DNA from: [Mycoplasma] gypis
GTDB lineage: Bacteria; Bacillota_I; Bacilli_A; Mycoplasmatales; Metamycoplasmataceae
Direction: 5' to 3'
Length of the DNA: 64,000 bases
Assembly (NCBI RefSeq): GCF_016924775.1
Contig: NZ_JAFFTD010000004.1
Location: forward strand, 1 to 64,000
Shown: one piece after another, positions 55,618-64,000 of the stretch
Layout: the number at the start of each line of letters is the position of its first letter
Position numbering within the stretch: the stretch's first letter is position 1
Notes under the pieces: generated by a model
The model's database searches: none
The model's input: the letters and a program-made list of their open reading frames with translations, nothing else
What the model was told of the DNA's origin: nothing
Translations under genes and position numbers: made by a program

Positions 55618-57300
55618 TTAATAATTAAAATTATAAGATTTTTTTCAGAAAATTTGTGTTCTTTTATTCGAATTAAGGCGTGTTCTTGCATATATGGACA
55701 CAAAATTTATAACTATAATTATGAACATTGAAATTCAAATGTATGGTGTCAAATCATAAAATGAACTATTTTCGTGGTGAGTCATGTAATAACCAAGCAT
55801 TGAAGAACCAACGAAACCATAGTTTATAAAATTACGTACATGTTTTTCAATTTCGAAAAAAAGAAGAGTAATGAAAGGGATTTTAATCTTAGGCAAAATG
55901 TAATTATTAAAAATTTTTCAGTTTGAATTGGATTGTCTTTTAAGTGTTATTATGCTTTGTGTTTTAATCTTTTGAATATTTTCGTTTAGTTGTTTAGTTA
56001 AAACCAGTGATGAGTGTCAAGCAAAAATAAAGATAAAACCAGAAACTTCGTTTTTAAATACAATGTTAAAAACGTAAAATAAAGTTAAAGAAGGAATCAC
56101 TCTGATAAAAGTCATTAAAATTCTTGTTACAACTCATCAATATTTAGAATTTGTTTTACTATTTGAAATTAAAAGATTGAAATAAGTAAAGACAATTGTA
56201 AAAAAGATTGAAATATAAATTAAACAAATTAACTCTAAAAGAATATAAAAAATATTTTTATTTTGACTAACAACTCCTCAGTTAGGATTGAATAATGGCT
56301 TAAACAGCTCATTGTTAGAAGTGTTTCGAAATTCAGGATTAGGAATTTTAACTAATAATCAAATAACAAAAATAAAGAAAATAATTCAAAGAAATATTTT
56401 TACAATAAAATATATTTTCTTTTTAACAACTGAATCTGAATTGCAAATCTTTGTGCTTAATTTAATTTTATTGGTGATAATATATAAAATTCACTCATTT
56501 GCAACGGTAAAAACAACAAAAAACATTAATGGAATAAGTAGTTGGTGCATATTAAAAATACTATTGCTTCCGTGATTTAGTAATTCACCAATACCTGAAA
56601 TACCAAGGTAACCAAACACAGCTGTTCAACGCATATTTGTTTCAAATGAATACAAAGCATAAATAATAATATTATTAGAAATTTTAGGAATTATAAAACG
56701 AACAAAGACAAAAAATTTATTTTGATTTTGTCGCAACATTTTTTTTCAATATGTATTATCGAGATTTTCAATTGTTTCAGAGATAAATTTATGTAATCAC
56801 AGTCACGTAAATCAACTGATTAATAATACTGAAGCAAGTTGCTTTTCGAATGAATTTACAAAAATGTAGATATAAAGTCATTCAGGGAAAGCACGAAAGA
56901 AAGTTAAAAGTATTTTAATAAAGAAAGATCAATACTTAGAATTGCTTTTATTATTTGAAATTGAAGCAGTAAAAATTGCAATTAATAATCCAAGTACTGT
57001 ACCTAAAAAAGTAACTTTTATTGTTATTCACAAATATTTAATACTCAATATTCACAAGTTTTCATTAAGTAAGTCAGATGAAGAATAAGGACTAAAAAGA
57101 TTTTTAATATTTTCTCATAAAACATTAAAACCAAAAGTATTAACACCAAAAGCACTAAATCATAAAGCAAAAATTAAAATAAAAAACAAAATTAAAAAAA
57201 CCAACCTTTTTGTTCAAGGTTTATATTTTTTAGCAATAAGTTGATTATTTTTTGTTATTGTTCATGATCAAAAATTTGATTTTATATTAGTTTGTTCCAT
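55618..57300 (-). CDS. Double-domain ABC permease paralogue lacking EAA-loop glycines
   Basis: 560 residues, uninterrupted when UGA is Trp. The fusion of two permease units, and segments such as 'FTWLWLHKFISETIENLD' and 'SFETNMRWTAVFGYLGISGI', show it is a paralogue of the p69-like permease at 40271. Both coupling loops are altered: 'MLRQNQNKFFVFVRFIIP' and 'LKRQSNSNWKIFNNYILP' lack the Gly seen in the paralogue and in most ABC importers. No ATPase gene is adjacent. It overlaps the binding-protein gene by 14 bases. It may use the ATPase at 39529, be decayed in function, or work without one. Substrate unknown. Confidence 0.82.
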
Positions 57301-58450
57301 TAATTGCTTTTAAGTAAAAATCCTTTATTTCTTTTTCTTTTCCAATACTATCTTGATATCCATTAACACCAATTAAATATCCAAAGTCATCTTTTTGACT
57401 CATCATCACTGAAACAAGTAATTTAAGTTGATCTTTAGAAAGTGAATTATTTGCTATCAAGATATTAAATGAAATTGGGTCTGTCATTGTTAAAATTTCA
57501 GCTCTTTCACCATTAGGTCTTGAGAATAATTTTGAATTTCTATCTGAATGGTGATATGCATATTCGCCTTCTTCACCAAGGAAAATATGTTGTTTAAAGT
57601 TAAACATGTCTTTTGCGCTTTGACCTTTAACATAGGAAGCAAAAAGATCATTATTCTTTTCTTTTTCTTGTGCAAAAGAAGTAAATTTATTATCCACTTT
57701 GTTAAAATGTTTTTTAAACAAAATTTCAGGATAAACATATTTTGAGTTCGAATTAGAGTTTGAAGCAGTAACAATTCCGAAACTTTTGAATGTTTTTCAG
57801 TCTTTTTGTTGTCAAGCTTGTTTAATTTTTGAAATAGTATCATCGTCTCCAGCGATAAAAATTGCTCCACGATAATAATTTACTTGACGTGTTTTGTCAT
57901 AAAAAGTATTGTATATTCCATATTTATATTGATATTCATCATCGCTTCATTGACTGAAAGGTTTTTTAGAAAAATCAATATTAATATCATTAACCATTTG
58001 TGCAAACGCTTCATCATCTTCGCCATAAAAAAGAGGAGTGTTATCATGCTTAGGAGCAAAAGTAGTTGTTTGTGCAACAGTTTGGATTTTGTCGATATTT
58101 AACTGACTTTGGTTAGCTTTTTGCATTAAAAAGACTGAAGTTGAAAAACCAATTTGAGCACGGTTTGCATAAACTGAATCAAAAACCGCACGATTATCTG
58201 AATTAAGAGAAGGTTTTATTTTTATATCTGGAGTATCCTTTAATTTTTCATTCTTTTGTTTAAGTTTATTGTACTCATTTTCAATGTTTTTAAAGAATGT
58301 AATCTTATTGATATCAAACCCCTTTTTTCAAGGAGTAGGCATAACCATATTAATTTCTTGTACTTGTTCATGTTGACATTGAGCAGCAACAAAAGGAATA
58401 CAAGCTAAACTAAGTCCGATTGAAGGCAATAAAAGGGTTTTTAGTCTCAT
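57287..58450 (-). CDS. p37/PhnD-like substrate-binding lipoprotein, second copy
   Basis: 387 residues. The signal peptide MRLKTLLLPSIGLSLACIP ends in lipobox FVAAQC (Cys25). The body follows the p37 layout: 'PSLNSDNRAVFDSVYANRAQ', 'VNYYRGAIFIAGDDDTISK' and 'FKSFGIVTASNSNSKYVYPE' correspond to the lobe segments of the 38224 protein. So it is a paralogue with perhaps the same ligand class. No TPP riboswitch is seen upstream, hence regulation differs. It is coupled by overlap to the permease at 55618. A TATAAT at 58509-58504 (minus) and AGGAGAAAA lead into the ATG. Confidence 0.82.
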
Positions 58451-58503
58451 TTTTTCTCCTAAAATGCATTTTTTATCTTTATTTCTATCATTATTGTTTT
58501 TAA

Positions 58504-58511
58504 ATTATAAT
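58504..58511. promoter_or_regulatory. Divergent overlapping -10 boxes (ATTATAAT)
   Basis: Plus TATAAT (58506-58511) faces the S1-domain/pgi operon; minus TATAAT (58509-58504) faces the p37-like lipoprotein. Confidence 0.6.
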
Positions 58512-58541
58512 TTAATAATGAGTAAATTAGAAAGGACTTTT

Positions 58542-58889
58542 ATGCATATTTTTTCATCGGGTGAAATAATCGAGTGTAAGGTTGTAAGGATTTATCGTTC
58601 TTTTATTTTGTGTGAAACAAAAAGACGACAAATATGCAAACTAAATTTAAAAGATGTAAGCGATTTTTATATTCAAGATTTAAATGACATTTTTTGTGTC
58701 GGAGATTTTATTGATGTGCAAGTTTTAAATTATGATGTTGAGAAAAAAACTTACATTGTATCTTTTAAAAATATTCATCCACGCTATTTAAGAAATCCTT
58801 TTGAATTTAAATTTCAAAGTGATGCAAAATCATTTGAAAAACTTTTAAGTTTTTGTACAGGAGAATTAAAAAATGAACGAAAAAATTAA
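58542..58889 (+). CDS. S1-domain RNA-binding protein
   Basis: 115 residues from the ATG at 58542, chosen because AGAAAGG lies 6-7 bases before it. An in-frame ATG at 58518 coincides with the likely transcription start and would give a leaderless 123-residue form. The first 75 residues form an S1 fold: 'SSGEIIECKVVRIYRSFILC', 'FCVGDFIDVQVLNYDVEKKT', then 'YIVSFKNIHPRYLRNPF'. Small S1 proteins preceding pgi are common in mycoplasmas and resemble the general stress protein 13 type of firmicutes. They bind RNA, with an unclear role. It overlaps pgi by 17 bases. Confidence 0.82.
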   Translation: MHIFSSGEIIECKVVRIYRSFILCETKRRQICKLNLKDVSDFYIQDLNDIFCVGDFIDVQVLNYDVEKKTYIVSFKNIHPRYLRNPFEFKFQSDAKSFEKLLSFCTGELKNERKN

Positions 58890-60171
58890 GTTAAATATTA
58901 AGAATGCTTTAAAAGATTCAATCTATTTGAATTATCGTGACATTGTTAAAGATATTAATTATAAAATCCAAAACAGAACTTGTGAAGGACAAGAATTTTT
59001 ACCATTTTTAGATTTACAAGAAACAGCTAATAAATCGCATGATATTAAATATATCCAAAAATGATCAAAAGAACTTCAAAAAGACGTTGAAATTTTAGTT
59101 GTTATTGCTCCATATGGATTATGTTTACAATCTAAAGCAGCCATTGATTTTTATTTTGGTTCAGCATCTTATAACAATAATAAGAATATGGAAATTATCT
59201 ATGTGGATCATATTCTTAGTGGTCGTGAATGCGAAATGATTACTGAGTATTTGGAAAATCGCCGTTTTGCAATTAATGTAATTTCTAAAAATGGAAATGA
59301 TATTGAAGTTTTAGCCAACTTTAAAATTTTAAGAGCAATTCTTGAACAAAAACTCGGTTCAAAAAATGCATCTAATTATGTTTTTATAACAACAAATGCA
59401 AATCGTGGAAAATTAAATCAAATTGCCCAACAAAAAAATTATCGTATGTTTGTATTTTTAGATAGCATTGTAGAAGCTTATTCTTCACTTACAGCAGTAG
59501 GTTTATTTCCAATGGCTTGTGCAGGAATAGATATTGAAAAGGTATTAAAGGGAGCAAAAAAAGCATCAGAAATTTATTTAAAAGATGAGTTGTCAATTAA
59601 TCATGCTTACTGTTATGCAGTTGCAAGATTTTCATTACAAAAAAATGGACTAAATCATGAAATATTTGTAAATTATGATGAAAGCACTGATTCACTTTCA
59701 AAATGATGACAATATATTTTTTCCGAATCTGATGGGAAACAAAAACGTTCTCTATATTTGGATACTGCTTCATTTTCAAAAGAAATCTCAACAAGATTAC
59801 AATTTGTCCAAGATGGGTTTAACAATATTTTTCAAACTTTTATTTTTGTGGATAAACCATCGACAGACTTTATTGCCAATATTGTTGACGACGAATTAGA
59901 AGGATTGAGTTCGTTGGGAAGCACAACACAATATCAATTACAAAAAATGTCATACGATTCTATCGTTAAGACAAATCACAAAATTGGAAAGATTAGAAAT
60001 ATTGAAATTTTAGTGGAGGATGATCGCGAAGAGACTATTGGACACTGAATAGTATTTTTCCAAAATGCAAGTTTAATGAGCGCATTTCTACACGGATTAA
60101 ATCCATTCCATAATAATTCTTATGATATTTATGATGCTCAAGTTTTAGACTATTTAAAAGGTAATGAATAA
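58873..60171 (+). CDS. pgi: Glucose-6-phosphate isomerase
   Basis: 432 residues, the size of the shorter bacterial PGI. It interconverts glucose- and fructose-6-phosphate in glycolysis. Family features: 'FLDLQETANKSHDIKYIQKW', 'ILVVIAPYGLCLQSKAAIDF', 'NYVFITTNANRGKLNQIAQQ' (in place of TDxxKGxL), 'YSSLTAVGLFPMACAGIDIE' (the conserved SxxxGxxP segment) and, near the end, 'FHNNSYDIYDAQVLDYLKG'. One UGA pair (WW) lies near 59704. The gene overlaps the S1 gene by 17 bases and ends as TAATG on mtnN. Confidence 0.93.
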
Positions 60172-60830
60172 TGCTTTTTGTCTTTGCTGAACTGCAAGAA
60201 TGCCAAAACATACTGAAAATTTCTAATATTAAAGAAAGAATTATTTTGAACAAAGTTCAAGAAATTTACATTTGTGAATACGATAATGTACATTTCTTTA
60301 TTGGAATAAGTGGAGTTGGAAAAGTGAATGCAGCAACTTTTTTAACTTATTTTCTTTCACATTATGAAGTAACAGATATTTTTAATATAGGAACTTCAGG
60401 TGCTCTTAATGGGCAATACAAGATTGGAGATATAGTTTCTGTAACTAAAGGAATTTATTGAGACGTAGATCTTAGTGTATTACCAGGTTATAAAAAAGGT
60501 CAACTACCAGGTTTAAATGATTACTTTTATGCGTTGAAAAAACCAGAAATTAACACTGATTTTAGTGATGCTAAAATTATTTGTGGAGATTCCTTTGCAA
60601 CACTTTCAGCGCTTGAAAAAAATGAGTTTAAAGCTGATTTAGTCGATATGGAATCTGTTGCATTATTGCAAACTTTAGAACTTTTAAAAAAAGAAGTGGG
60701 ATTTTATATCTTTAAGGTTATTTCTGATAATTTATTAAAAAAGAGCAATCAAGAAGATTATTCAGCAAGCACAAACTTATGTGCAGAAAGAATTGAACAG
60801 CTGTTTATAAAACTAATAAAAAACCAATAA
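60171..60830 (+). CDS. mtnN: 5'-methylthioadenosine/S-adenosylhomocysteine nucleosidase
   Basis: 219 residues. MtnN splits methylthioadenosine and S-adenosylhomocysteine to adenine and the sugar part, removing inhibitors of methyl transfer. Motifs: 'FFIGISGVGKVNAATFLTYF', 'NIGTSGALNGQYKIGDIVSV', and 'ADLVDMESVALLQTLE' with the ribose-binding Met-Glu and 'FKVISDNL' with the catalytic Asp. It is co-transcribed with pgi through a one-base overlap. The likely methyl donors are handled by RlmH and other methyltransferases. A terminator follows. Confidence 0.93.
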
Positions 60831-60853
60831 TAAGCATGTTTTCGTGCTTATTT
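60828..60853 (+). terminator. Terminator of the pgi-mtnN operon
   Basis: AAGCA / TGCTT core with an extended A/T stem and T6. Confidence 0.75.
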
Positions 60854-60879
60854 TTTATATTTTTAGCTATGAAAAGTTA

Positions 60880-60885
60880 TATAAT
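60880..60885 (+). promoter_or_regulatory. lpdA promoter -10 box
   Basis: TATAAT, 46 bases before the ATG; AAAGGAGAAAA is the ribosome-binding site. Confidence 0.6.
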
Positions 60886-60930
60886 TAATAACATATTATT
60901 TATGTTAAACAAATTAGTTAAAGGAGAAAA

Positions 60931-62355
60931 ATGAGTACAAAATACAATGGACCAGTTGATGCTGAGTACGATTTAATCGTTATCGGTGCAGGTCCTGGTG
61001 GATATCTAGCGGCAGAAGAAGCTGGAAAACATGGATTAAAAACACTTATTGTTGAAAGACAATACTGAGGTGGAGTTTGTTTAAACGTTGGATGTATTCC
61101 AACTAAAGCATTACTACACGCAACAGAAGAATACAATAAAGTTGTTAAAAATTCACTAGCTTCATTAGGGGTAAACATTGATTTAAGTTCAGTTAAATTA
61201 GACTGAGAAAAAATGAATGCTCAAAAAACTGCTACAGTTAATAAATTAACTTCAGGTGTTAAAATGTTAATGAAAGGTAGCAAAGTTGATGCTATTGAAG
61301 CAGAAGCTGAATTTGTAGGAAGTCACGAAGTTAAAGTTGACGGAAAAGTATACCGTGGAAAATACATGATTTACGGTATGGGTTCACACTCAAGAAGACT
61401 TTCATTGCCAGGATTTGAAGAAGGATATAAATCAGGTAAAGTTGTTACTTCAACAGGATTAATTAACTTCAACAGAGTTCCTGAAAGCCTAGTTATTATC
61501 GGTGGAGGAGTTATTGGTGTTGAATTTGCGCAAGTATTTTCAGCAGTTGGTACAAAAGTAACAATTATTCAAAACTTAGATAGAATTCTATTCAATTTAG
61601 ACAAAGATGTTACTGATGAAGTTACAAAACGTCTAAAAATGAACGGTGTTGAATTCTTATTCAACTCAACAACTAAAGCTCTAGAAGGAGATGAAGTTGT
61701 TTATGAACAAGATGGACAAGAATTAAGAGTTAAAGCCGATGTTGTTCTAAGCGCTATCGGACGTGTTCCAAACACAATGAAATTAGAAGCAACAGGCGTT
61801 GAATTAGGACAAAGACAAGAAATTAAAGTTAACTCAAAATGCGAAACAAACGTTGAAAATGTTTATGCAATCGGAGACATTACAAACCAAAATATGTTAG
61901 CTCACGTTGCTTACAAACATGCAGTTATCGCAGTTTATGACATCTTAAGAAAAGAAGGAAAAGTTGAATTAGATATTCACTACAATCCTTTAACAGTTCC
62001 AGGATGTATTTACACAGATCCAGAAGTTGCATCAGTAGGATTAACTGAAAATGCTGCTAAAGACAAAGGATTAAACTATATGGCAGCTAAATACAGCTTC
62101 GGATTCGTTGGAAAAGCTATTGCTGCACACCGTGACTATGGATTTGCAAAACTAATCGTTAATAAAGAAGATGGTAAATTATTAGGTGCTGAATTAGTTG
62201 GAGCTAACTCAACAGACATGATTTCAGAAATTGCTATGGCAATGGATCACAACATGACTGTATTCGACGTTGCAAACGTAATTCACCCACACCCAACATT
62301 CTCAGAAATTATTTGAGAAACAGCTCGTCAAGCAGTTCACAAATTAGGAAAATAA
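60931..62355 (+). CDS. lpdA: Dihydrolipoyl dehydrogenase (E3)
   Basis: 474 residues. E3 reoxidises dihydrolipoamide in pyruvate dehydrogenase complexes, transferring electrons to NAD+ through FAD. The FAD motif '[20 protein letters not shown]' starts near residue 13. The redox-active disulfide is [16 protein letters not shown]. The NAD motif '[20 protein letters not shown]' and C-terminal '[19 protein letters not shown]' with the catalytic His-Pro-His are intact. There is no N-terminal lipoyl domain, unlike in some mycoplasmas. No E1/E2 genes are adjacent, and the gene is a single unit with its own promoter and terminator. Confidence 0.97.
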
Positions 62356-62364
62356 TTGAATATA

Positions 62365-62391
62365 AAAAGGTGCTCGTGCACCTTTTTTATT
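62365..62391 (+). terminator. Terminator of lpdA
   Basis: AAAAGGTGC TCGT GCACCTTTTT hairpin with a T-rich tail. Confidence 0.9.
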
Positions 62392-62555
62392 TATAAAGAT
62401 TGATTTAATAATCAGTAATAATATGTATTTAAAACACACTTTTACTCATTTTTGAGGTTTTTTAATTATTGTAGTTATCATATCTTAACTGAACCGAGCA
62501 GCAGCTTTAACATAAATTAAGCATTAGTGCAAGAACTGTTTTATTACTGCAAAAA
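62392..62555. other. Spacer before the transposase remnant
   Basis: No gene or RNA recognised. It may include the decayed left end of the insertion element, since codon-like sequence resembling the start of the transposase appears from about 62530. No clear terminal inverted repeat was found when comparing with the right side. Confidence 0.35.
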
Positions 62556-63487
62556 TTGCTTAAGGAATTGGGCAATTATATTAAACTTTCTCACGGAAAT
62601 TTAGGTAATAAAAATTCTTTAAAATATGATAAAAAGATTTTTTTGGGCATAATGAATCTTTATAAAGAAAATAATAAACGAATATTTGAAAATAAAGACC
62701 CTACTTTTCAAAAAATGTCACTTTCAATTTTTAAAAAATTTTGCATAAAAGAAGAGTATGTGAATATTCCTTATACTACTTTATTAAAAATATTTGTTGA
62801 AATGGGCTTTTTTAACTCTTTTTTTAAAAAGAATGCGAAGAATTGCAAAAAGAAACCTGAACAAACAAGAAAATAAAGAATTGGACGAACAAATTATTAA
62901 ATATTTTGAAAGTATAGATAAAAACATTAAAATCCAAAAGAAAAGAATCGAAAGAAGTTGTGAAGGTTTGAATACTAGAGATTTTAGTCAAATAATTGAG
63001 GTTGATGCTTTTTTTGACAGTTTCTTTGGACCTAAAAAAGCGTGATTTATCACGCCGTGAACAGTCTTACAGGCACTATTTTGAGTGTGTTTGTCAGCAA
63101 TGATGAAATCGCACAAGGCTATCTTACGTTACTAAAAAACCTTTTCTAATCTGTCTGATTATTCCAATTAATTTATTCAGATAAAAGAAGAATGTTTTTT
63201 GGCAAAAAAACACCATAACACATCTTTCTGAGGTTTTGAAAGAAAGAGGTGTTCAAGTCATTTCTTTTTCTAATCACACTCACAAACCGAGTGTTGAAAT
63301 GTCTTTTTTAACTGTTCAAATGTTTTATCCATCACTTTTTAAACCTTGAAACATTAATTCTATCGAAGACTTTAACAAAAGAAGAGATGAAATAATTCAA
63401 GAATATAATTCTTACTACGGAAAGAACTGAAAAACAAAAATCAATGTTTTTAGACAAATTGAACCAAAATTTATCATAAAGGGTTAA
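62556..63487 (+). pseudogene. DDE transposase pseudogene (insertion sequence remnant)
   Basis: Pieces of one transposase are readable in successive frames. An N-terminal helix-turn-helix region lies at 62556-62830 ('FCIKEEYVNIPYTTLLKIFV'), then 'RDFSQIIEVDAFFDSFFG' (first catalytic Asp), 'IYHAVNSLTGTILSVFVSND', 'QLIYSDKRRMFFGKKTP' (second Asp), and 'SNHTHKPSVEMSFLTVQMF' (Glu), ending 'IEPKFIIKG'. At least four frameshifts or stops separate them, near 62830, 63045, 63150 and 63210. The D-D-E spacing and HAV..TG..S pattern fit an rve-type integrase core; I cannot fix the IS family. The protein is certainly non-functional as written. Confidence 0.75.
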
Positions 63488-63520
63488 GAATTTCAAGCTT
63501 AAATTCCAGGTAATAAACAA

Positions 63521-63715
63521 TTGAATCAATTAGAAGTTTTCGTTATTTATACTGATCTAGATATAAGCAACAAATATGCATTCAATGTTTTGAAAATCAT
63601 TAATAAGTCTCATAGCATAAACAAATTACTTTTTGAAAAATTAGCAAAAAGAAAAGCCTCACTAAGTGAAGCTAAGTATAATGATTTGTTTATTTTTATA
63701 AGTGAGTTAAAGTAA
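63521..63715 (+). CDS. Short hypothetical ORF, possibly a gene fragment
   Basis: 64 residues: 'VFVIYTDLDISNKYAFNVLK', then a Lys-rich helical stretch ending 'YNDLFIFISELK'. There is no ribosome-binding site at the ATG. The in-frame sequence just before it has no start, so it may be the tail of a decayed gene rather than an independent protein. No family recognised. It lies between a dead transposase and a partial gene, in an accessory region. Confidence 0.3.
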   Translation: MNQLEVFVIYTDLDISNKYAFNVLKIINKSHSINKLLFEKLAKRKASLSEAKYNDLFIFISELK

Positions 63716-63742
63716 ATGACCAAATTCTTCGATAAAATTTAA

Positions 63743-64000
63743 TTATACAAAGGTTTTTGTTCAATAACTTTGAGAAACTATTAAATCGTACTTTTTAAAA
63801 AAACTCATCATTGATTTTTTTAGCATTTCTTCAGCTAGTGCTAAATATTTTTGTATATTTTTTTCTAATGATCTTATTACAAAATCCTTTAAGTATTTTT
63901 CAAATGATTCTTTTGTTGTAATCACATTAAATAACAACGGAACAAGAATGTAGCTGTCTTCTAAAACATCGAGATTAAATTTAAATAATTCTCTTGCTTC
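63743..64000 (-). CDS. 3' end of an unidentified gene
   Basis: The frame is open from the window edge to a TAA and gives 85 C-terminal residues: 'ELFKFNLDVLEDSYILVPLL', 'TTKESFEKYLKDFVIRSLEK', then 'LALAEEMLKKSMMSFFKKYD' and a final 'SQSYWTKTFV' with UGA as Trp. It looks helical and soluble. The gene begins outside the window. No family recognised; the accessory setting next to a transposase remnant is the only context. Confidence 0.5.

Overview
The window comes from a wall-less mollicute. UGA must be read as tryptophan in nearly every gene (genetic code 4), the DNA is very AT-rich, and almost every exported protein is a lipoprotein with a short Cys lipobox. Gene content (PDxFFG protein beside oppABCDF, a p37-like thiamine transporter, DUF3196) suggests the Mycoplasmopsis / M. 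hominis group. I cannot name a species. All long reading frames below are joined across in-frame UGA codons.

Layout. 1-162 is the tail of a type I restriction specificity gene. 230-5704 is the replication-origin locus: yidC, rnpA and rpmH leftward, then an oriC-like spacer with divergent DnaA boxes, then dnaA, dnaN and an S4 protein rightward. 6146-8252 encodes two peptide-type ABC permeases without ATPase or binding protein. 8317-11470 holds tpx and a frameshifted GA-module lipoprotein, leftward. 11725-26280 is a six-gene peptide-uptake operon plus a lipoprotein: a 1774-residue PDxFFG protein carrying an HEYGHH zinc-protease motif, then oppA, oppB, oppC, oppD, oppF. 26367-33102 is the transcription/translation operon rimP-nusA-ylxR-infB-rbfA-mnmG-rlmH, preceded by a promoter followed directly by a terminator-like hairpin. 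nusA carries a 27-codon tandem duplication.

33173-37153 holds gpmI and a large lipoprotein (leftward). An alpha/beta hydrolase follows, then a TPP riboswitch controlling a p37-type thiamine ABC transporter (38224-42016). 42073-44412 contains a decayed gene, a VapD-like gene and a MATE exporter. 44505-54460 carries an LRR lipoprotein, an S66 peptidase, RNase J, a CNNM/CBS protein, trigger factor behind a CIRCE-like operator, DUF3196, a TM2-like protein and enolase. 54521-58450 holds mscL, a membrane protein and a second p37-like binding protein plus permease without its own ATPase. 58542-62355 holds an S1 protein, pgi, mtnN and lpdA. The right end (62556-64000) is accessory: a transposase pseudogene and two unidentified fragments.

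Together the genes show a fermentative parasite that imports peptides and thiamine, runs glycolysis, and has a compact genome with overlapping genes. At least six genes have a -10 box only 6-7 bases before an ATG without a ribosome-binding site, which points to leaderless messages. The most noteworthy items are the altered DnaA recognition helix paired with non-consensus boxes, the putative metalloprotease at the head of the opp operon, the NusA duplication, and the ATPase-less second p37-like system whose permease lacks both coupling-loop glycines.
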